Shown in pieces: positions 59,241-64,000 of a stretch of 64,000 bases of DNA; position 1 is the stretch's first letter, and each line of letters starts with the position of its first letter. The notes beneath the pieces are model-generated. The model did no database searches. It was not told where the DNA came from and saw only the letters and a list, made by a program, of their open reading frames with translations. The position numbers were made by a program, and so were the translations under genes. Location: positions 1,240,001 through 1,304,000 of the forward strand of contig NZ_CP019605.1 of NCBI RefSeq assembly GCF_001997295.1, given 5' to 3'. Source of the DNA: Tessaracoccus flavus (lineage in GTDB: Bacteria; Actinomycetota; Actinomycetes; Propionibacteriales; Propionibacteriaceae).

Positions 59241-60513
59241 GGTCGAGCGCCTGGCTGAGGTCGGCGAGGATGTCGTCGATGTTCTCGATACCCACCGACA
59301 GGCGCACCATTTCGGCGGGCACGCCCGCGGCGGCGAGTTCGTCCTCCCCCAGCTGGGAATGGGTGGTGGAGGCGTTGTGGATGGCGAGTGACTTCACGTC
59401 ACCGATGTTGGCGAGATGGCTGAACAGTTCGAAGGACTCCACTACCTTCTGCCCGGCATCCCTGCCGCCGTCGACACCGAACGAGACGAGCCCGCCGAAT
59501 CCTCCCTTGAGGATGCGCTTGGCGATCTCGTGGCTCGGGCTCGACTCAAGGCCCGGGTAGTTGACCCACGTCACCTTGGGGTGGTCGACGAGGAACTGCG
59601 CCACCTTGGCCGCATTCTCGCTGTGGCGCTCCATGCGCAGGTGCAGCGTCTCGATGCCCTGTAGCAGCAGGAAGGAGTTCATCGGCGCGATGGCTGCACC
59701 GGTGTTGCGCAGGAGCACCGTGCGCGCGCGGATGATGTAGGCGGCCGGCCCGGCTGCCTCTGTCCAGACGACGCCGTGGTACGCATCGTCGGGCTTGGTG
59801 AGGCCCGGGAAGCGCTCGGAGTGCGCGGCCCAGTCGAAGTTGCCCGAGTCGACGATGACCCCACCGAGGCTCGTGCCGTGTCCCCCGAGGTACTTGGTCG
59901 CGGCGTGGACCACCACGTCGACGCCGTGGTCGAACGCCCTCGTCAGCACGGGGGTCGGCACCGTGTTGTCGAGGATGAAGGGAAGGCCGAGCTCGTGGGC
60001 CGCCGCGCTCCAGGCGTCGAGGTCAATGACGTTCAGAGCCGGGTTGCCGACCGTCTCGCCGAAGACGAGCTTGGTCTTCTCGTCGACGTGCTTCGCGAGG
60101 TCCTCCGGCTTCGAGGGATCGACGAAGCGGGCCTCGATGCCGAACTGCGCGAGCGTGTGGGCGAACAGCGCGTAGGTGCCGCCGTAGAGGGTGGAGAGGG
60201 CGACGATGTTGTCGCCGGCGTAGGTGAGGTTGAGCACCGAGTAGGTCACCGCGGACGCACCGGAGGCGGTGGCAAGTGCGCCGACGCCTCCCTCGAGGGC
60301 GTTGACCCTCGTCTCGAGGACGCTCTGCGTCGGGTTCATGATGCGGGTGTAGATGTTGCCCGGCGTGCGCAGCGCGAACAGGTCGGCGGCGTGCTGAGCG
60401 TCGTCGAAGACGTAGCTGGTGGTCTGGTAGATAGGCACCGCACGGGAGTTCGTCGCGGGGTCCGCGGTTTCCTGCCCGGCGTGGACGGCGAGGGTTTCTG
60501 GGCGGTAGTTCAT
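59233..60513 (-). CDS. metY: O-acetylhomoserine sulfhydrylase
   Basis: A 426-residue Cys/Met-metabolism PLP enzyme. YTRIMNPTQSVLE, ALATASGASA, YGGTYALF, and the PLP lysine in HAATKYLGGHGTS. Converts O-acetylhomoserine and sulfide to homocysteine. Its 426-residue length favours MetY over the shorter MetB/MetZ. ATG at 60513 is 7 nt after TAGGTT. Confidence 0.93.
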   Translation of the reverse strand: MNYRPETLAVHAGQETADPATNSRAVPIYQTTSYVFDDAQHAADLFALRTPGNIYTRIMNPTQSVLETRVNALEGGVGALATASGASAVTYSVLNLTYAGDNIVALSTLYGGTYALFAHTLAQFGIEARFVDPSKPEDLAKHVDEKTKLVFGETVGNPALNVIDLDAWSAAAHELGLPFILDNTVPTPVLTRAFDHGVDVVVHAATKYLGGHGTSLGGVIVDSGNFDWAAHSERFPGLTKPDDAYHGVVWTEAAGPAAYIIRARTVLLRNTGAAIAPMNSFLLLQGIETLHLRMERHSENAAKVAQFLVDHPKVTWVNYPGLESSPSHEIAKRILKGGFGGLVSFGVDGGRDAGQKVVESFELFSHLANIGDVKSLAIHNASTTHSQLGEDELAAAGVPAEMVRLSVGIENIDDILADLSQALDQI

Positions 60514-60520
60514 GCGCGTC

Positions 60521-60526
60521 AACCTA
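60521..60526 (-). promoter_or_regulatory. -10 box of a leaderless promoter (metY)
   Basis: TAGGTT on minus, 7 nt, ATG at 60513. Confidence 0.4.
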
Positions 60527-60694
60527 GCGGCAAGACGACGCTCCACAACGGGTGTCCGTTTCGCCGTCAGCAAGATCCCCGGCTGCGGACCTCGTCGCTC
60601 AGTGAGAGTGCTCGCCTGAGCGGTATGGCTGGCGGGCTTGGTCCGACCATGGCGAACTGGGGAGGCAAGATTCTCAGCCACCACGGAGCGTTCA

Positions 60695-60962
60695 ATGATG
60701 AAACGACCAGCTCTCGTCAGCGCGCTGCTCACAGCAGCGCTGGCGGTCGGATCGGCGACAGGCCTCGTCGGCCCAGTCGCCGGACGGCGCCCAGTGGCGC
60801 ACTGAGTGCAACAGCCCCGCCACCGGTGGGAACGGATGCCGCTCGCACCGCATGACGACGGTGTACCACGCCTCGCCCGACGGCGTGGGCGGCTTCACCT
60901 TCGGACAGGAGAACAAGTGGGTGTTCAACAACATCGTGATGTTCGGTACCTACACCCGGTAG
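60695..60962 (+). pseudogene. Broken secreted WRTxC-domain gene (signal peptide joined out of frame)
   Basis: ATG at 60695 starts a 36-codon frame with a clear signal peptide (RPALVSALLTAALAVGSATG), ending at TGA 60803. In another frame, overlapping it, lies the second half of the secreted domain (AQWRTECNSPATGG, GCRSHRMTTVY, KWVFNNIVMFG) ending at 60962. The first half and linker are missing. This looks like an internal deletion that fused signal and C-terminus out of frame. Confidence 0.8.
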
Positions 60963-60977
60963 CAAGGTATTGACGAC

Positions 60978-61007
60978 GATGGGGCCCCGCAATCGCGGGG
61001 CCCCATC
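60978..61007 (+). terminator. Hairpin after the broken secreted-domain gene
   Basis: GATGGGGCCCCGC/GCGGGGCCCCATC, 13 bp perfect with loop AATC, followed by CGTTT. Almost the same stem recurs at 62090. Confidence 0.85.
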
Positions 61008-61119
61008 CGTTTCACCTCAGGCTGCGTGTGAAGCGAAGGCTAGACTCGCCGATCCCCGACGAGATAGCATCTCCTCACTTCTATGTCAAATCCGACGGGA
61101 AGATCTTAAGGGGGGCAAC

Positions 61120-62073
61120 ATGAATGTTGGTCGATCGTTACGCACCCGGGCGACCGTGGTCGTGCTGGGCGGTCTGGTACTTGGCGCTGCGGTCTGGGGC
61201 AGTGCGCACGGTGCGCCGGGAGTCACCGTCACGCCGACGTCGGGGCCGCCGGACACGGTGATCCACTACTCAGGGGAGGGCTGCGTCTCTGTCCTTGGCA
61301 CGACGGCAGATCGCGTGCGGGTGGGCTTCACCGCCAACTACGGACAGTCGCGCTACCCGGTGCTCGTCGACACCGCGACCATCGCTGGGGACGGGACCTT
61401 CAGTGGCAGCTTCGTGCTTCCCCACGAGTTCCTTGCCGACCTGCACCCCGAGGGCCCCCAGCAGGTGGCTCTTCAACCCGGCCCGATCACGCTGCAGTTC
61501 GATTGCTCCGACCGCCAGTGGGACTCATGGAGGCACCTGGTGTACACCGTGACGGAGGCGCCGGACCCATCGCCGTCACCGTCCCCGTCACCATCGCCGT
61601 CACCGTCCCCGTCACCATCGCCGTCGCCAGCCCCCTCCTTCACCCGGACGGCGCCATACACGCTGGCCGGTACACACGAGGTCGGCGGGCGTGACTGGCG
61701 GACCACCTGCGAGCCGTACTCGCAGACGGAGCGCTGCCGCGCGGAGATCTGGGCGAGCGTCGTGAAGCGCACCGGGTCGACCTACACCCTGGAGCGGGGC
61801 TGGGCGTTCAACAACCTGACCTACCTGCCCTTCATGAAGCAGTCGCAGTGGGCGAACAACCCGCTGGGCCGCCCCGGCACCTTCGTCGGTGGAGACGGCG
61901 CGCAGTGGCGCACCGAGTGCAACACGGCAGCCACGGGCGGCAACGGTTGCCGTGCCTACCGCCTGACAACGGTCTACTTCGCTAAGCCCACGAGCTCCGG
62001 CGGGTACACCTTCGGTCAGCAGAACCAGTGGGCGCTCAACCACATCGTGATGTTCGGCGGCTACAGCCGGTAG
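61120..62073 (+). CDS. Secreted protein with an Ig-like region, Pro-Ser linker and two-half WRTxC domain
   Basis: A 317-residue secreted protein. Signal peptide residues about 1-32 (VVVLGGLVLGAAVWGSAHG). A beta-rich domain with IPT-like start (VTVTPTSGPPDT) and Cys pair, residues about 33-150. A (PS)n linker, about 155-180. The C-terminal domain, about 183-317, is two half-repeats: WRTTCEPYSQTERCR ... WAFNNL, and WRTECNTAATGGNGCR ... WALNHI. The domain recurs, damaged, at three other places in the window. Surface role unknown; an adhesin or substrate-binding role is only a guess. Confidence 0.85.
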   Translation: MNVGRSLRTRATVVVLGGLVLGAAVWGSAHGAPGVTVTPTSGPPDTVIHYSGEGCVSVLGTTADRVRVGFTANYGQSRYPVLVDTATIAGDGTFSGSFVLPHEFLADLHPEGPQQVALQPGPITLQFDCSDRQWDSWRHLVYTVTEAPDPSPSPSPSPSPSPSPSPSPSPAPSFTRTAPYTLAGTHEVGGRDWRTTCEPYSQTERCRAEIWASVVKRTGSTYTLERGWAFNNLTYLPFMKQSQWANNPLGRPGTFVGGDGAQWRTECNTAATGGNGCRAYRLTTVYFAKPTSSGGYTFGQQNQWALNHIVMFGGYSR

Positions 62074-62089
62074 CGCGGCCATCGCGATC

Positions 62090-62119
62090 GATGGGGCTCC
62101 GCATGCGCGGGGCCCCATC
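62090..62119. terminator. Hairpin after the intact secreted-domain gene
   Basis: GATGGGGCTCCGC/GCGGGGCCCCATC with one G-T pair and loop ATGC. Near-identical to 60978-61007, which supports a shared duplication of the gene with its terminator. Lies between convergent genes. Confidence 0.8.
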
Positions 62120-62132
62120 TGCGCGTCGTCGG

Positions 62133-62822
62133 TCAGTCGGTGCAGTCCAAGATGACGTCGGCGAGTTTCCGGGGCATCGACCACTGGGGCCAGTGGCCGG
62201 AATGGAGATCGACGTAGCGGCCCCGTCGAAGCCGCGACAACTCGCTGAGGTGGGGCGCTCCGCTCTGGGCCCATGCTTGGAGATCCTGCTGTGTGTACTC
62301 AGGGCACACGAGCGTCACAGGGAGGTCGTAGCGCCTCTCGTCTTGGAGGTGTTGGGGACCGACGGCATAGGCCGCGGGGGCCGGCGACATCGCGCCCTCA
62401 AGCTCAGCCAACGCCTGCTGATCAAGGTCTGCGGTGTCCGGCCCGTCGAAGGCGTCCCAACCCACGAACGGCAGAACTCCGTCCGAGGGTTCAAAGCCGT
62501 CGAGGATCTCCGAGCCGTCCGGGATGGGAAAACCGCCGATGAGGACAACCCCTGCCACCTGGTCGACGCGCCGATCCGCGGCCGCCCATGCTGCAGCGCA
62601 GTGGGCCGAGTGCCCGACGACGAGACATCTCCCGTGCGCGTGATCGATCTCGTTGACGACGGTGGCCACGAGGTCGCCGTAGGTCACGGTGGAGGGGTCC
62701 TGCCCGTCGTGGCCTGGGGGGTTGACGGCAACCACACGATGGCCCGCCTCCCTCAGAAGCGGGACCACCCGGTCCCACGACGATTCGTCCAACCACAGGC
62801 CTGGGATGAGGATGATGTCCAT
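62133..62822 (-). CDS. Alpha/beta hydrolase
   Basis: A 229-residue hydrolase. LIPGLWLDESSWDRV provides the oxyanion region, GHSAHCAAAW the Ser nucleophile (unusual for the usual GHSxG), and HSGHWPQW the His. Substrate unknown; resembles carboxylesterase/dienelactone-like proteins. Confidence 0.85.
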   Translation of the reverse strand: MDIILIPGLWLDESSWDRVVPLLREAGHRVVAVNPPGHDGQDPSTVTYGDLVATVVNEIDHAHGRCLVVGHSAHCAAAWAAADRRVDQVAGVVLIGGFPIPDGSEILDGFEPSDGVLPFVGWDAFDGPDTADLDQQALAELEGAMSPAPAAYAVGPQHLQDERRYDLPVTLVCPEYTQQDLQAWAQSGAPHLSELSRLRRGRYVDLHSGHWPQWSMPRKLADVILDCTD

Positions 62823-62866
62823 CCTCCACTCTAACCCCGCCCTCCCGACGCGCTAGCCTCACCTTC

Positions 62867-62880
62867 GGGGGTTAACCCCC
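62867..62880. promoter_or_regulatory. Perfect 14-bp palindrome upstream of fhs
   Basis: GGGGGTTAACCCCC, 27 bp before the fhs start. Possible operator; no T-run follows, so a terminator for the minus-strand hydrolase is unlikely. Confidence 0.5.
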
Positions 62881-62907
62881 TTGAGATCTCCGGACAGAGA
62901 ACGGGCA

Positions 62908-64000
62908 ATGAAGACCGATATCGAGATAGCTCGCGAAGCTGACCTCCAGCCGATCAACGAGATCGGTGCCGGCCTGGGCCTCAGCCCGGCTGACCTCCTC
63001 CCCTACGGGCACGACAAGGCCAAGGTGTCGCATAAGGCCCTCGTCGACGTGCAGGAGGCACCGGTGGGCAAGCTCGTGCTGGTGACCGCGATCAGCCCAA
63101 CTCCCCCGGGAGAGGGGAAGACGACCACGACTGTGGGGCTGGCGGATGGGCTCAACCGCATCGGCCGGAAGGCTACGGTCTGCATCCGTGAGGCGAGTCT
63201 CGGTCCGAACTTCGGTATGAAGGGCGGCGCCGCCGGTGGCGGGCTCGCACAGATCGTGCCGATGGAGGACATGAACCTCCACTTCACCGGCGACTTCCAC
63301 GCGGTCACCAGCGCCCACAACCTGTTGGCCGCACTGCTCGACAACCACATCCACTGGGGCAATTCGTTGGGGATCGATCCTCGGCGGGTGACGTGGCGTC
63401 GCGTGATGGACGTCAACGACCGGGCGCTCCGCGAGGCCGTCGTGGCTCTGGGCGGCCCCGGCAACGGCCAGCCGCGCGAGACGGGCTTCGACATCACCGC
63501 CGCGAGCGAGGTCATGGCCATACTCTGTCTCGCAACGGATCTCGAGGATCTGGAACGCCGGCTAGGGCGGATCGTCGTCGCTGAGACGTTTGATCGCACA
63601 CCGGTCACAGCCACCGATCTGGGCGCCGAGGGTGCGATGACGGTGCTGCTCAAAGATGCGTTGCAGCCGAACCTCGTGCAGACCCTGGAGAACAACCCGG
63701 CCTTCGTGCACGGCGGGCCCTTCGCCAACATCGCCCACGGCTGCAACTCACTCATCGCCACGCGCACAGCGCTCCACCTCTCCGAGTACGTCGTGACCGA
63801 GGCCGGGTTCGGGGCGGATCTCGGAGCGGAGAAGTTCTTCGACATCGTGTGCCGGGTGGCGGGCTTCAGGCCGGACGCGGTGGTGCTGGTCGCGACGATC
63901 CGCGCTCTGAAGGCCAACGGTGGGGTGCCGCTCGCCGACATCGGCCGCGAGAACGTCGAGGCCGTGCTGGCGGGGTGCGCAAACCTGGAGCGCCATGTCG
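62908..64000 (+). CDS. fhs: Formate--tetrahydrofolate ligase, N-terminal part
   Basis: Open to the window end (364 codons). Makes 10-formyl-THF from formate, THF and ATP. The P-loop-like [25 protein letters not shown] and the [22 protein letters not shown] motif are diagnostic, followed by [22 protein letters not shown] at 62908 chosen; the upstream ribosome site is weak. The remaining ~190 residues lie outside. Confidence 0.96.
   Translation, partial: MKTDIEIAREADLQPINEIGAGLGLSPADLLPYGHDKAKVSHKALVDVQEAPVGKLVLVTAISPTPPGEGKTTTTVGLADGLNRIGRKATVCIREASLGPNFGMKGGAAGGGLAQIVPMEDMNLHFTGDFHAVTSAHNLLAALLDNHIHWGNSLGIDPRRVTWRRVMDVNDRALREAVVALGGPGNGQPRETGFDITAASEVMAILCLATDLEDLERRLGRIVVAETFDRTPVTATDLGAEGAMTVLLKDALQPNLVQTLENNPAFVHGGPFANIAHGCNSLIATRTALHLSEYVVTEAGFGADLGAEKFFDIVCRVAGFRPDAVVLVATIRALKANGGVPLADIGRENVEAVLAGCANLERHV

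Overview
The window is high-GC actinobacterial DNA, most likely from a Propionibacteriaceae member resembling Tessaracoccus (an inference from gene content and order). Evidence: a PPi-dependent phosphofructokinase typical of propionibacteria, mycobacterial-style gene neighbourhoods (thrS-HIT-acyltransferase-pimA; pgsA-DUF881-sbp-DUF881-FHA-MerR-nuclease-MerR; rbpA/fxsA/ppm/lnt), RbpA, and many genes whose TANNNT -10 box lies 6-7 nt before the start codon (leaderless architecture).

Layout. 1-780: end of a CbiX-like gene and four tRNAs (Val-CAC on minus; Gly-GCC, Cys-GCA and Val-GAC on plus). 784-4447: TRIC channel, EamA exporter, an 80-bp near-perfect inverted repeat, ilvE, ybaK, GNAT. 4534-13836: two conserved actinobacterial envelope/regulatory blocks joined head to tail. 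They run from thrS through phosphatidylinositol mannoside genes to pgsA, DUF881/sbp, a GarA-like FHA protein, two MerR-type regulators and a bifunctional nuclease; pgsA1 and gcvH are absent from their usual places. 13886-24986: YihY, PPi-PFK, a TadE pair, housekeeping enzymes, small acidic proteins, a DksA-like zinc finger and an ATP-dependent DNA ligase. 24997-32180: a carbohydrate ABC importer beside a large secreted GH81 beta-1,3-glucanase gene that carries three separate reading-frame lesions and a recent 483-bp internal duplication. 32306-41747: an esterase/acyltransferase/DUF6320/methyltransferase operon interrupted by a 4.1-kb segment (two-component system plus ABC exporter). That segment is bracketed by 977-bp direct repeats, as expected of a single-crossover integration. 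41835-44299: a mosaic of truncated genes, a lower-GC lipoprotein, IS-end-like repeats and a Doc-type toxin-antitoxin pair. 44380-57827: hydrolases, an EIIA-like protein, lpdA, an HTH-MurA fusion with a perfect palindrome before its start, pdxY, rbpA with a SigR-like promoter, ppm/lnt, metW/metX. 57895-64000: VIT transporter, two opposed arrays of 20-bp repeats around a hairpin, metY, two secreted-domain genes (one broken), a hydrolase and the start of fhs.

The most notable recurring item is a secreted C-terminal domain made of two Cys-Cys/Trp half-repeats. It occurs at four places (about 18.8, 28.3, 60.8 and 61.7 kb), and only one copy is intact. Other strong second-look items are the 977-bp-flanked insertion, the opposed 20-bp repeat arrays, the HTH-MurA palindrome, the zinc-ribbon/FHA version of GarA, and the consistent leaderless promoter signature.
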